A DNA stretch of 64,000 nt from Yoonia vestfoldensis DSM 16212 (GCF_000382265.1 NZ_KB907979.1:144103-208102), one strand, 5' to 3'; positions 33,697 through 43,149 are shown, numbered from the stretch's first letter. Notes: generated from the sequence alone by a model not told the origin. Numbers and translations: made by a program.

Positions 33697-34362
33697 ATGA
33701 ACGAAGAAACGACAGGCATCGCTCTGACCATGCTGACACGTCACGTCTTAGATCTTGCCGACCACCTGCTCGAATTGGACGCGCCGCGCGTGATCGTGGC
33801 GATCGCCGGCGCGCCGGGATCGGGCAAGTCGACCTTTGCCGGTGAACTGGCGCGCAGGCTGAATGCGCGCGGGCGCAGAAGCGTCGTCGTCCCGATGGAC
33901 GGGTTTCATCTGGACAATGCAGTGCTTGAGGCGCGCACTCTTTTGCCGCGCAAAGGGGCGCCTGAAACATTCGATGCCCATGGGTTCATCCGTCTGATCA
34001 AGGCGATCAAGGCCGGCGAAGAGGTGTTCGCCCCGACCTTTGACCGCACGCGCGACCTGTCCATTGCTGCGGCAATAGCGATTCCCGCCGATGCCCGCGT
34101 TGTCATCGCAGAGGGCAATTATCTGATGTTCGACGAAGCGCCTTGGTCGGAACTGGCCGCCCTTTGGGACGTTTCAGTGCGGTTGGACGTCCCAATGCCG
34201 GAGCTGCGCGCGCGCCTGATTCAGCGTTGGCTGAGCCAGAACCTGTCGCGCGCGGTCGCCACCCGCCGCGCCGAAGGCAACGACATTCCCAATGCGCAGC
34301 GCGTCATCGCAAAGGCTTTGCCCTGCGATTTCACTTTTGACGGTCAGCCCGCGCGCGCCTGA
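33697..34362 (+). CDS. P-loop nucleoside/sugar kinase-like protein (YggC/FrcK-like)
   Basis: 221 residues. Walker A is VAIAGAPGSGKSTFAGEL, followed by VPMDGFHLDNAVL, as in the uridine-kinase/pantothenate-kinase fold, then RKGAPETFDAHGF, and VIAEGNYLMFDEAPW with the C-terminal RWLSQNLS-containing lid (shown in part). Relatives include E. coli YggC and the FrcK protein of rhizobial fructose-transport operons. The substrate is not known. It is followed 21 bases later by phosphoglucomutase, which suggests sugar-phosphate metabolism. A second in-frame ATG at 33730 is possible. Confidence 0.82.
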   Translation: MNEETTGIALTMLTRHVLDLADHLLELDAPRVIVAIAGAPGSGKSTFAGELARRLNARGRRSVVVPMDGFHLDNAVLEARTLLPRKGAPETFDAHGFIRLIKAIKAGEEVFAPTFDRTRDLSIAAAIAIPADARVVIAEGNYLMFDEAPWSELAALWDVSVRLDVPMPELRARLIQRWLSQNLSRAVATRRAEGNDIPNAQRVIAKALPCDFTFDGQPARA

Positions 34363-34383
34363 CCTACCGCCAAGAGGTATCCT

Positions 34384-36012
34384 ATGCTGATCCATGATAT
34401 TCCCACCGCCCCGATTGCGGGCCAAAAGGCAGGCACGTCCGGCCTGCGCCGCAAGACGCGCGAGTATATGGCGCCGTTGTTTCTGGAAAACTACGTGCAG
34501 GCGATCATTGACGGCACCGGAGGGGCGCAGGGCAAGACCTATGTGCTGGGCGGCGACGGGCGGTATTTCAACGCCGAAGCGATCCAGATCATCCTGCGCA
34601 TTCTGGCGGGCAATGGCGCGGGCCGCGTGATCGTGGGGCAAGGCGGGGTCTTGTCCACACCCGCCGCCTCGCATCTGATCCGCAAGACCGGCGCGGATGG
34701 CGGGTTCATCCTGTCCGCGAGCCACAATCCCGGCGGCATCGACGCCGATTTCGGCCTGAAATACAACATGGCCAATGGCGGGCCTGCGACCGAAACCATG
34801 ACGGCGGCCATCGTCGCGGCCAGCGAAAAGATCACCCGCATCCGGATGGCCGACAGCGCGGATATCACGCTGGACGCCTTGGGCGAGGTGACGATCGGTG
34901 CGATCCAGGTCCGCGTGATCGACCCCGTCGACGATTATCTAGCGCTGATGGAGGAATTGTTCGACCTCGACGCCATCGCCGCCCTGGTCGCGGGCGGGTT
35001 CACCCTGCGGTTCGATGCGATGCATGCCGTGACCGGACCCTATGCACGCGCACTGCTGGTCGACCGCTGCGGGGCCAGTCCCGACAGTGTGATGAACGGA
35101 ACCCCTCTGCCAGATTTCGGTGGCGGCCATCCCGACCCGAACCCCGTCTGGGCGGCGGATCTGATGGGGCTGATGATGGGCCCCGACGCGCCCGATTTCG
35201 GCGCAGCCAGCGATGGCGACGGCGACCGCAACATGATTGTCGGGCGCGGCTGCTATGTGACGCCCTCTGACAGTCTGGCGCTGATCGCGGACCGCGCGCA
35301 TCTGGCGAAAGGCTATGCCCGCGGCTTGGCGGGGGTGGCGCGGTCGATGCCGACCTCGGCCGCGGTGGACCGCGTGGCGGCGGCCAAAGGCATCGCCTGT
35401 TTTGAGACGCCGACGGGTTGGAAATTCTTCGGCAACCTGCTGGATGCTGGCCGCATCACGCTGTGTGGCGAGGAAAGTGCCGGCACCGGATCGGACCATA
35501 TCCGCGAAAAAGACGGGTTGTGGGCGGTACTGATGTGGCTGAACATCATTGCCGTGTCGGGACAATCGGTAGCGGCGCTGATGGCCACGCATTGGCGGAC
35601 TTATGGGCGCAACTATTATTCACGCCATGACTATGAAGACGTGGACAGCGCTGTCGCCGCGTCGCTGATGAGCGATCTGCGCGAGCGTTTGGAAAGCTTG
35701 CCGGGGCAAGGCTTTGCGGGGCTGACCGTGACAAAAGCGGATGATTTCGCCTATGCCGATCCTGTCGATGGCAGCGTGAGTTCCAGCCAAGGCCTGCGGC
35801 TGTTTTTCGAAGGCGGGGCGCGGGCCGTTCTGCGCCTGTCGGGCACGGGCACCAGCGGGGCGACCTTGCGCGTCTATCTTGAACAACTGGTGACGGATGG
35901 GGACCTGCATCAGGACGCAGGTGACGTGCTGGCCCCTCTGGCGGCGGCGGTCGATGCTGTCGCGGAGATTGCGGCGCGGACGGGACGCACAGCGCCGGAT
36001 GTGAGGACCTGA
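34384..36012 (+). CDS. pgm: Alpha-D-glucose phosphate-specific phosphoglucomutase
   Basis: 542 residues, interconverting glucose 1-phosphate and glucose 6-phosphate for glycogen, polysaccharide and sugar-nucleotide synthesis. All four functional blocks are visible: active-site phosphoserine in FILSASHNPGG, metal loop ASDGDGDRNMIVG, sugar-binding CGEESAGTGSDHIREKDG and phosphate-binding RLSGTGTSGATLRVYLE. The length agrees with Pgm of this class. AAGAGG precedes the ATG. Confidence 0.95.
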   Translation: MLIHDIPTAPIAGQKAGTSGLRRKTREYMAPLFLENYVQAIIDGTGGAQGKTYVLGGDGRYFNAEAIQIILRILAGNGAGRVIVGQGGVLSTPAASHLIRKTGADGGFILSASHNPGGIDADFGLKYNMANGGPATETMTAAIVAASEKITRIRMADSADITLDALGEVTIGAIQVRVIDPVDDYLALMEELFDLDAIAALVAGGFTLRFDAMHAVTGPYARALLVDRCGASPDSVMNGTPLPDFGGGHPDPNPVWAADLMGLMMGPDAPDFGAASDGDGDRNMIVGRGCYVTPSDSLALIADRAHLAKGYARGLAGVARSMPTSAAVDRVAAAKGIACFETPTGWKFFGNLLDAGRITLCGEESAGTGSDHIREKDGLWAVLMWLNIIAVSGQSVAALMATHWRTYGRNYYSRHDYEDVDSAVAASLMSDLRERLESLPGQGFAGLTVTKADDFAYADPVDGSVSSSQGLRLFFEGGARAVLRLSGTGTSGATLRVYLEQLVTDGDLHQDAGDVLAPLAAAVDAVAEIAARTGRTAPDVRT

Positions 36013-36023
36013 AAAGCTTTCAG

Positions 36024-36058
36024 GCCTCCGGCGGGGATATTTGGGCTCGGAAGATGGG
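36024..36058 (+). repeat. Dispersed intergenic repeat, copy 1
   Basis: The unit begins GCCTCCGGCGGGGATATTT and ends GGCTCGGAAGATGGG (one variable base between). It fills the gap between pgm and the dctM stop codon. Near-identical copies lie at 43716-43748 (inverted) and 54458-54494. It contains the self-complementary core CCGGCGG/CCGCCGG. A weak hairpin (CCTGAAA/TTTCAGG, 36008-36024) overlaps the pgm end just before it. Confidence 0.85.
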
Positions 36059-37369
36059 CTAGATCAGGATCAGCGTGATGATCGGGAACATGAGCAGGAT
36101 CACCACGCGGATGATGTCGGAAGCGACGAAGAACAGCACGGCGCGGTAGGTCGCGGTGATCTTTGTGGCGCGGTCCATGCTGTTGATGATGAAGAGATTC
36201 ATCCCCACGGGCGGCGTGATCAACCCGACCTCGACCACGATCAGCACAAGGATGCCGAACCAGATCGCAAGCTCGTCAGGCGTCATCCCGAAATCGAGGG
36301 TCGAGATCACCGGCCAGAAGATCGGCACCGTCAGCAGGATCATCGACAGGCTGTCCATCAGGCAGCCAAGGATCAGGTAGAAGATCAGGATCATCACCAT
36401 GATCGCCATCGGGCTGAACCCCTGCCCCGCGACCCAGGTTGAGAGTTCCTGTGGCACCTGCGTCAGCGCAAGAAACCCGTTGTAAAAGGCCGCCCCCAGC
36501 ACGATGAAAAAGATCATGCCTGTGCCGGTTGCGGTCTGCATCACGCTGTCACGCAGCGCCCCCCAGCCAAGCTTGCCCGCGGCCAGCGCGATCAGCCCGG
36601 TGCCTGCCGCGCCCACGGCAGCCCCTTCGGTGGGGGTGAACCAGCCGTTGTAAATGCCGCCCACAACCAGCCCGAAAACCAACAGTACCGGCCAGACCGG
36701 CAGCAAGGCCTGCAAGCGGTCGCGCATCGGCAGGCGGTCTTGCGTACCCGCCTGATCGGGGTAAAGCCGCACGTAGAGCGCAATGGTCACCATATATCCC
36801 AAGGCGGCCAGCAGGCCGGGGATGATCGCGGCTGCGAAAAGCTTGGCGATGTTCTGTTCGGTCAGGATCGCATAGATCACAAGGATCACCGAAGGCGGGA
36901 TCAGGATGCCCAGCGTGCCGCCCGCCGCCAGCGTCGCAGTGGCGAACCCGCCCGCATAGCCCGAGCGACGCAACTCGGGCAGTGCCACCTTGCCCATCGT
37001 TGCGGCAGTGGCCAGCGACGATCCGCAGATCGCGCCGAACCCTGCGCAGGCACCCACTGCTGCCATGGCCATGCCGCCTTTGCGGTGGCCGAGAAACGCG
37101 CCCGCCGCACGGAACAAGGCCTGCGACATGCCCGAATGGGTGGCGAATTGCCCCATCAGCAGGAACAGCGGAATGATCGACAGGCTGTAGCTGGAAAAGG
37201 TGGAATAGGTCTCTGATTTCAGCCGCGCCATGAATACGGTGGTCCCGTCGGTGGCCAGCCACAGGCCGCCGATCCCGCAGATGAGCATGGCAAGGCCAAT
37301 CGGCGCGCGCAGAAAGATCAGCCCAAGCAGGACGGGGAAGGACAGAAAGCCGAGGGCAAGATCGCTCAT
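36059..37369 (-). CDS. dctM: TRAP transporter large permease subunit (DctM)
   Basis: 436-residue membrane protein with about 12 hydrophobic helices, the ion-coupled channel of a TRAP carboxylate importer. DctM hallmarks are GGLWLATDG near the N terminus, GGMAMAAVGACAGFGAICGS and PELRRSGYAGGFATATLAAG, and IPPSVILVIYAILTEQNIAK (shown in blocks). The start at 37369 (MSDLALGFLS) overlaps the dctQ stop (ATGA). Its stop codon touches the dispersed repeat. Confidence 0.93.
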   Translation of the reverse strand: MSDLALGFLSFPVLLGLIFLRAPIGLAMLICGIGGLWLATDGTTVFMARLKSETYSTFSSYSLSIIPLFLLMGQFATHSGMSQALFRAAGAFLGHRKGGMAMAAVGACAGFGAICGSSLATAATMGKVALPELRRSGYAGGFATATLAAGGTLGILIPPSVILVIYAILTEQNIAKLFAAAIIPGLLAALGYMVTIALYVRLYPDQAGTQDRLPMRDRLQALLPVWPVLLVFGLVVGGIYNGWFTPTEGAAVGAAGTGLIALAAGKLGWGALRDSVMQTATGTGMIFFIVLGAAFYNGFLALTQVPQELSTWVAGQGFSPMAIMVMILIFYLILGCLMDSLSMILLTVPIFWPVISTLDFGMTPDELAIWFGILVLIVVEVGLITPPVGMNLFIINSMDRATKITATYRAVLFFVASDIIRVVILLMFPIITLILI

Positions 37370-37896
37370 CCCGTGCGCTTTCCGGTGAGGCTGAGGGCCG
37401 CGCAATAGAGGCTGACGATACAGGCGACACAGGCGGCGGCAAGACAGGCCGCATAGCCCCACCAGACCGGAAACTGCAACAGAAAGGTGGTTTCGCCATA
37501 GCGCAGTTTATCCTGCATCCCCGCGAACAACCGCCATGTGATCAGCAGGATCACCAGCGCCATCACCACCGACCAGAAAGCCTCCAGCGCCGCATTGGCG
37601 CGGGGTCCAAGCCCTGCGGTAAAGATATCGACCCGCGCATGGGACTGCGTCAGTTGCGTCAGCGGCAAAAAGCTGAACACGGCAAAGGCCATGCCCGCCT
37701 CGACCAGTTCATAGTCGCCTGTGACGGGGCCAAGACCTGCCCCGCGCACCAGATCACCGAACCCCGCCGCCGTCGCCAGCGCGCCGATTTCGCGCCCGAA
37801 GATGCTGGCGCAGACAAGGCAGACCAGCGCGATCAGGACGACCCCGCCCAGAAGTGCCGTGCCTTGGGCAAGGCGGGTGATCAGCAGATGGAACAC
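37366..37896 (-). CDS. dctQ: TRAP transporter small permease subunit (DctQ)
   Basis: 176 residues, four hydrophobic helices, with FSFLPLTQLTQSHARVDIFT in the central loop typical of DctQ proteins. A GTG start at 37896 is chosen since GAGGA lies 5 bases upstream; the in-frame ATG at 37953 would reach back into dctP and lacks a ribosome site. The stop overlaps the dctM start. It bridges the binding protein and DctM. Confidence 0.87.
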   Translation of the reverse strand: MFHLLITRLAQGTALLGGVVLIALVCLVCASIFGREIGALATAAGFGDLVRGAGLGPVTGDYELVEAGMAFAVFSFLPLTQLTQSHARVDIFTAGLGPRANAALEAFWSVVMALVILLITWRLFAGMQDKLRYGETTFLLQFPVWWGYAACLAAACVACIVSLYCAALSLTGKRTG

Positions 37897-37927
37897 GGGA
37901 TTCCTCGGGTTGGTGCGCCCGCGCTGT

Positions 37928-38956
37928 CTAGTCGGTGGCTGCGTGCTTGGCAATCAAGGCCGTGGCCGCAGCATAAAGCCCGGTGCCGTCGATCCCTGCG
38001 GCGTCAGCCTCGCCAATCCAGGCGGCGGTCGTGGCGGCGGCGGCGGCGCGCCAGGGGGCAACCTGATCAGGCGTCAGGGTGATGATGGTGTTTCCGGCCT
38101 GTTCGGCCAGCGCGCGGGCAGCGGCATCGCCCGCCTGCTGGGTGCGTCCGGCAAAGGCAGAGAATTCCAGACCGGAATTCGCGTCGATCACGGCTTTCAG
38201 ATCATCTGGCAAGGCGTTGTAACTGCTGGTATTCATTGCCAGTATGAAGGTCGCGGCATAGAGCGCCTCGCCCTCAAATTCGGTGTGGTTGGTGACCAGT
38301 TCCTGCACGCGGATCGACGGGGCGACTTCCCAAGGGATCACAGCACCGTCGATCACGCCGCGCGACAAGGCCTCGGGCACGGCAGGCACCGGCATGCCGA
38401 TGGCGGTTGCCCCCAGATCGGTCAGCAGGTTGGTGATCACGCGGGTTGGGCCGCGCAGTTTCAGCCCTTCGAGGTCGGCAATCTGTGTCACGGGACGGTT
38501 GGCGTGGATGACGCCGGGGCCGTGCACCCATAGGCCCAAGGGTTTGAACGCGGCGAAATCGCTGTCCATCATCCGTTCCTCGGCCAGTTCCCAAAACGCA
38601 CGCGATGTCGCCTCGGCATCCGGCGAAATGAAGGGCAGTTCGAACACTTCAAGCTTCGGGAAACGGCCCGGCGTATAGCCCGGCAGCGTCCAGACGATAT
38701 CGGCGACACCGTCGATCACCTGATCGATCAGTTGCGGCGGTGTACCGCCCAGTTGCATCGACGGGAAACGGTCGATCCGGATGCGCCCATTGCTGTCGGC
38801 CTCGACCTTGTCGGCCCAGACATCAAGGATATTGGCGGGCACATTGGCCTGCGCGGGCAGGAACTGGTGCAGGCGCAAAGTGACCTCCTGCGCGCTGGCG
38901 GCAGAGCCGATGGCGGCGGCGACAAGGCCAGCGAAAAGACGGCGGGTGATGGTCAT
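37928..38956 (-). CDS. dctP: TRAP transporter substrate-binding protein (DctP)
   Basis: 342-residue periplasmic protein with a signal peptide (cleavage after GSAASA). DctP features: LRLHQFLPAQANVPANILDVW, FPSMQLGGTPPQLIDQV and GLKLRGPTRVITNLLTDLGA (shown in pieces), with the conserved Arg that binds the carboxylate of the ligand in LRGPTR. The start at 38956 follows GGGAGG. First of the three TRAP genes, downstream of an FAH-family hydrolase, so the ligand may be an aromatic-derived or other organic acid. Confidence 0.9.
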   Translation of the reverse strand: MTITRRLFAGLVAAAIGSAASAQEVTLRLHQFLPAQANVPANILDVWADKVEADSNGRIRIDRFPSMQLGGTPPQLIDQVIDGVADIVWTLPGYTPGRFPKLEVFELPFISPDAEATSRAFWELAEERMMDSDFAAFKPLGLWVHGPGVIHANRPVTQIADLEGLKLRGPTRVITNLLTDLGATAIGMPVPAVPEALSRGVIDGAVIPWEVAPSIRVQELVTNHTEFEGEALYAATFILAMNTSSYNALPDDLKAVIDANSGLEFSAFAGRTQQAGDAAARALAEQAGNTIITLTPDQVAPWRAAAAATTAAWIGEADAAGIDGTGLYAAATALIAKHAATD

Positions 38957-39016
38957 GAGAGCCTCCCTGAAAAACTCGCCGCAGCTTTGCGTCAAGCCCC
39001 GCTGCAGCGCAAGGGC

Positions 39017-39028
39017 TGTGACGTCACA
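39017..39028. promoter_or_regulatory. 12-base perfect palindrome between the FAH hydrolase and dctP
   Basis: TGTGACGTCACA covers the last codons of the hydrolase gene and lies about 60 bases before the dctP start. The symmetry suits a dimeric regulator such as a GntR-type protein, giving the TRAP genes their own promoter. No regulator is adjacent. Confidence 0.35.
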
Positions 39029-39710
39029 CCACGCGGGCTGTGACAGGGGCCAGATCGCCGATCCGCCCTTCCATCAGATCACCGCGCACCACGGCGCCCA
39101 CACCCGCAGGCGTGCCCGTCATGATCAGATCGCCGGGCATCAGCGTGTAAAGCGTGGACAGATCCGCGATAATCTCGGGCACCGACCAGACCATGTCGGA
39201 CAACAGCGCGCTTTGCCGGATCTCGCCATTGACGGCCAGCGTGATGGGCAGGCTGGCAAGGTCGGCTACATCCGCTGCTGGGGTGATCGGCGCGATGATC
39301 GCGGCATGGTCGAAATCCTTGCCGGTGTCCCAGGGGCGGCGCTTGTCCTTGGCCTGCGCCTGCAGGTCGCGGCGGGTCATGTCGAGCCCGCAGGCATAGC
39401 CCACCACGATGTCCAGCGCATCGGCAATGGCGATGTCGCGCGCTTCAGCCCGGATAGCCACGACCAGTTCCATCTCGTGATGCAGGTCGTTTGTACGTGG
39501 CGGATAGGGCATGTCCTGGCCCGAAAGCAGCACGGCATGGGCGGATTTCGTGAAATAAAACGGTGCCTCGCGGTCGACCTCGTGGCCCATTTCGGCGGCA
39601 TGGGCCGCATAATTCCGCCCGACGCAAAAGATGCGCCCCACGGGGAAACCCGCCGCACCGGTGACGGGAACGACAGGGGCGGGGCGGGGCGGAAACAGGG
39701 TATCGGTCAT
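39024..39710 (-). CDS. Fumarylacetoacetate hydrolase-family protein (fumarylpyruvate hydrolase-like)
   Basis: 228 residues. The FAH fold shows as GRIFCVGRNYAAHAAEMGHE, FYFTKSAHAVL, the metal-binding stretch HHEMELVVAI and GYACGLDMTRRDLQAQAKDK, ending with PGDLIMTGTPAGVGAVVRGD (in pieces). Proteins of this size that open with GRNYxxHxxEMG usually cleave fumarylpyruvate (gentisate pathway) or act as acylpyruvases. It is placed directly before dctPQM on the same strand, consistent with uptake and use of an organic acid. Confidence 0.87.
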   Translation of the reverse strand: MTDTLFPPRPAPVVPVTGAAGFPVGRIFCVGRNYAAHAAEMGHEVDREAPFYFTKSAHAVLLSGQDMPYPPRTNDLHHEMELVVAIRAEARDIAIADALDIVVGYACGLDMTRRDLQAQAKDKRRPWDTGKDFDHAAIIAPITPAADVADLASLPITLAVNGEIRQSALLSDMVWSVPEIIADLSTLYTLMPGDLIMTGTPAGVGAVVRGDLMEGRIGDLAPVTARVV

Positions 39711-39826
39711 GATGCTCTCGGGTTGGTGAGTTGATTTCGGCAGGGGTTGCGGATACCCGCAACCGACGTGGTACGATCACCCGGTTCGCCGGGCGAAGGC
39801 AATGCCCCGCAGTATCGGAGACCGAG

Positions 39827-40456
39827 TTGAAAGTTGATTTTCCACCATTGGACGATCTGGTCGCCTGTCCGCAATGCGACACGCTCCATCTGGCGGCAGA
39901 CCTGCCCGAGGGCACCCGCGCCGGCTGCCAACGCTGCGGGCATGTCCTCATGTCGACGCAAAAGACAGCCGTCGCGCGGATCATCTCGCTGGCGCTGACG
40001 GCCTTCGTGCTGATGATCGCCGCAATCAGCTTTCCGTTTCTGGCGCTGGATGCGGGCGGCGTGCGCAACGCGACCTCGGTGATTGACGCGATCCTTGCGT
40101 TCCGCAACGGGCTGGCCTTTCCGCTGGCCATCGCGGTCGGGTTTTTCATCGTCGTGCTGCCGCTGATGCGGCTTGGCGCGCTGATCTATGCGCTGGGGCC
40201 GCTGGTGGCAGGCCGCAAGGCCCGGCCCGGCGCGCGCGCGGCCTTCGGCCTTGCCGAACGGTTGCGGCCATGGAGCATGGCGGAGATTTTCATCGTCGGC
40301 GTCACCGTGGCGCTGATCAAGGTCGCGGGCATGGCCGCCGTGACCATCGGCCCCGCCTTCTGGGCGTTTGCCGGTGTTGTCGTTATCACGATCCTCAAGG
40401 ATCAACTGATTTGCAGGTATTCGATTTGGGAAGCACTGGACAAAGCACGGGCCTGA
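39827..40456 (+). CDS. pqiA: Paraquat-inducible protein A, first half
   Basis: 209 residues with an N-terminal zinc ribbon (ACPQCDTLH and GCQRCGHVL) and four membrane helices. The start is read as the TTG at 39827 because GGAGA lies 5 bases upstream; the open frame continues to an ATG at 39731 without a ribosome site. E. coli PqiA is one protein of about 417 residues with two such halves; here each half is its own gene. It forms the inner-membrane component that works with the MCE protein PqiB in envelope lipid transport. Confidence 0.85.
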   Translation: MKVDFPPLDDLVACPQCDTLHLAADLPEGTRAGCQRCGHVLMSTQKTAVARIISLALTAFVLMIAAISFPFLALDAGGVRNATSVIDAILAFRNGLAFPLAIAVGFFIVVLPLMRLGALIYALGPLVAGRKARPGARAAFGLAERLRPWSMAEIFIVGVTVALIKVAGMAAVTIGPAFWAFAGVVVITILKDQLICRYSIWEALDKARA

Positions 40457-41061
40457 TGTCGGCACGCGCGGCAGGTCTTGTGGCCTGCCGGAACTGCGGA
40501 CAGGTCCATCAACTGGACACGCTGCGCTGCAAACGCTGCGACAGCACGTTGCAAAGCCGTGACAGCCAGAGCCTGCAAAAGGTCTGGGCCTGGCTGGTGG
40601 CTGGCATGATCGCCTATGTGCCCGCCAATCTCTATCCGATGCTGCTGACCTCGACCCTGACGGATCGCAGCGAAAGCACCATCATCGGCGGTGTGATCGA
40701 ACTTGTGGACTACGGCGCAATCGGGATCGCGCTGGTGGTCTTCGCCGCTTCGGTCCTGATCCCGGTGGGCAAGTTCGCCGCGATCATCTATCTTGCTGTC
40801 TCTGTGCAGCGCGGGTCGGGGCGCAACCGGCACGGCCGGCACAAGGCCTATGACGTGGTCGAATTCATTGGCCGCTGGTCAATGATCGACGTATTCGTCG
40901 TGGCCATCCTTTCGGCGCTGGTCCAGCTTTCGGCCATCGCCACCATCAACCCCGGTATCGCCGCTGTCAGCTTTGCGCTATCGGTCATTTTCACCATGCT
41001 GGCCGCGCAATCTTTTGATCCGCGGCTGATCTGGGACGCGGACAGGACAATCCATGACTGA
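40456..41061 (+). CDS. pqiA: Paraquat-inducible protein A, second half
   Basis: 201 residues beginning MSARAAGLVACRNCGQVHQL, with a second zinc ribbon (CRNC and CKRC) and four membrane helices, including SVLIPVGKFAAIIYLAVSVQ. It starts inside the stop of the first half (TGATG) and its end overlaps pqiB by 8 bases. A longer start is possible but would overlap the first half. Together the two genes equal one PqiA. Confidence 0.85.
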   Translation: MSARAAGLVACRNCGQVHQLDTLRCKRCDSTLQSRDSQSLQKVWAWLVAGMIAYVPANLYPMLLTSTLTDRSESTIIGGVIELVDYGAIGIALVVFAASVLIPVGKFAAIIYLAVSVQRGSGRNRHGRHKAYDVVEFIGRWSMIDVFVVAILSALVQLSAIATINPGIAAVSFALSVIFTMLAAQSFDPRLIWDADRTIHD

Positions 41062-43147
41062 CACACCCCCACCCGGCCCCGCGCCGATGCATATTCGACC
41101 AGCCAAGACACCCTTGCTGCAAAGGCTGTCGCTGGTCTGGGTCGTGCCGATCATCGCGCTGGCGGTGTCGCTGGGCGCGGCATGGCAGACCTATAGCGAC
41201 CGGGGCGTGCGGATCACCATCACGTTCGACAATGCGTCCGGCGTGCAGGCCGGCACCACCGAAATCCGCTATCGCGACATTCGCGTCGGGCTGGTCGAAG
41301 CCGTGGAATTCGACGAAGGGCTCGGCACGATCCTTGTACATGCGCGGATCGATCAGGATATCGCGCCCTATCTTGATGCGGATGCACAATTCTGGGTCGT
41401 GCGGCCCGACGTGTCGGTGCGCGGCATCAGCGGGCTTGATACCGTGCTGTCTGGTCCCTTTATCGAAGGCAACTGGAACACAACCGCCGATGTGGCGCAG
41501 ACCAATTTCACCGGCCTCGACCGCCCTGTCCTCACCCGCGCAAGCCAGCGCGGCACCATCATCCAGCTACAAAGTGACAATGCAGGGTCCATCGCGGCAG
41601 GGGCACCCGTGCTGCACAAGGGGCTCGAGGTCGGTTATCTCGAAAAACCGCAGCTGAATTTCGACGGCAGCGGCGTCGTCGTCTCGGCCTTCATCGAAGC
41701 ACCCTACGACCGCCGGATCACAAGCAGCACGAGGTTCTGGGACATTTCGGGGTTCAGCGTCAGTTTCGGCGCGGGCGGGGTCGCGCTCAACGTCAATTCG
41801 CTGGCCTCGCTGATTGAGGGAGGTGTTGAATTCGACACGATCGTCTCGGGTGGCGATCCGGTGACGGACGGGCAATCCTTTACCATCTTCCCGTCCGAAC
41901 AGGTCGCCCGCGACAGTCTCTTCGTCGATCCATCGGCAGAGGTGCTGCGCGTCGCCGTCCTATTCGAAGAATCCGTGACAGGGCTGGTGCGTGGCGCGGA
42001 CGTCCGGTTTCAAGGCATCCGCATCGGCGAAGTCAGCGAAATCAGCGCCATCGTGGTCGGCGAAGGCGACTTGGCCGAGGTGCGGCTGCAGGCCGTGCTG
42101 GATATCCAGCCATCGCGCCTTGGCCTTGGGGCAGATGCGACGGCGGATGCGGCCATGACGCTTTTGTCGGATTTTGTTGAACGCGGGCTGCGGGCGCGCA
42201 TGGTGACCGGCAACATCCTGTCGGGGTCACTGTTCGTGGAACTGGCCCAGATCGAAGATGCGCTGCCCGCGATCATGGCGCGCACATCGGGGCGCTATCC
42301 GGTCATCCCGACGACGGATTCCGACATCTCCGATGTGGCCGCCACCGCCGAAGGGGTGCTCGCGCGGATCAACGCGCTTCCTGTCGAGGAATTGATGAAC
42401 GGCGCCATCGACATGATGGACAGCATCGAACGGCTGGTCGACAGCGAGGATACCCGTGCCGTGCCGTCCTCCGTCATCGCGCTCTTGGACGAGGCGCGCG
42501 GGCTTGTCGGGTCCGAGGAACTGCAAGCGGTGCCTGCGGAATTGCGCAGCGTGATCGTCGAAATCGACGCCATCGTGGCCCGTGCGAACGACGCCGATCT
42601 GGTCACGTCGCTGGACAATGTGCTGGAGGTGGCGTCCAGCGCGCTTGTCAACATCGAGCAAGCGACGCGCAACCTGCCGCGCATCACCGCCGAGATCGAA
42701 ACGCTGACGGTGCGCGCCAACCAGCTGGAACTGGACGCGCTGGTGACATCCGCCGCCAGCACGCTTGACGCCATCGACGCCTTTGTTGCCTCCGAGGATA
42801 CCCGCGCCCTGCCCGGCAGCCTGAATGGCGCGCTGGAGGAATTGCGCGCCGTGATGGCCGAGCTGCGCGCAGGCGGCGCGGTCGAGAACGTGAACACCTT
42901 GCTGGCCTCGGCCAATGCCGCAGCACGCGCGGTCGAGGATGCGGTCAGCACCCTGCCCGCCCTGTCGGCGCAGGCAGGCCGTCTTGTCAGCCAATCCGAA
43001 GCAGTCGTGGCAAGCTATAGCGAAAGATCGCGCTTCAACGCCGAAACGCTGGCGACCTTGCGCGAAATTCAGGCGGCAGCGACTGCCGTGTCGGCCCTGG
43101 CCCGTGCGATCCAGCGCAACCCCAATTCACTGATTACAGGACGGTAA
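41054..43147 (+). CDS. pqiB: PqiB-type MCE (MlaD) domain protein
   Basis: 697 residues: membrane anchor (about 27-45), then three MCE domains starting near ITFDNASGVQAGTTEIRYRD, IIQLQSDNAGSIAAGAPVLH and VLFEESVTGLVRGADVRFQG. A long helical tail (about 400-697) follows. E. coli PqiB is about 546 residues and forms stacked rings with a helical needle spanning the periplasm; this tail is longer and shows internal repeats such as SEDTRAVPSSVIALLDEARG and SEDTRALPGSLNGALEELRA about 112 residues apart. It moves phospholipids between membranes. The start overlaps pqiA. Confidence 0.9.
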   Translation: MTDTPPPGPAPMHIRPAKTPLLQRLSLVWVVPIIALAVSLGAAWQTYSDRGVRITITFDNASGVQAGTTEIRYRDIRVGLVEAVEFDEGLGTILVHARIDQDIAPYLDADAQFWVVRPDVSVRGISGLDTVLSGPFIEGNWNTTADVAQTNFTGLDRPVLTRASQRGTIIQLQSDNAGSIAAGAPVLHKGLEVGYLEKPQLNFDGSGVVVSAFIEAPYDRRITSSTRFWDISGFSVSFGAGGVALNVNSLASLIEGGVEFDTIVSGGDPVTDGQSFTIFPSEQVARDSLFVDPSAEVLRVAVLFEESVTGLVRGADVRFQGIRIGEVSEISAIVVGEGDLAEVRLQAVLDIQPSRLGLGADATADAAMTLLSDFVERGLRARMVTGNILSGSLFVELAQIEDALPAIMARTSGRYPVIPTTDSDISDVAATAEGVLARINALPVEELMNGAIDMMDSIERLVDSEDTRAVPSSVIALLDEARGLVGSEELQAVPAELRSVIVEIDAIVARANDADLVTSLDNVLEVASSALVNIEQATRNLPRITAEIETLTVRANQLELDALVTSAASTLDAIDAFVASEDTRALPGSLNGALEELRAVMAELRAGGAVENVNTLLASANAAARAVEDAVSTLPALSAQAGRLVSQSEAVVASYSERSRFNAETLATLREIQAAATAVSALARAIQRNPNSLITGR

Positions 43148-43149
43148 AG

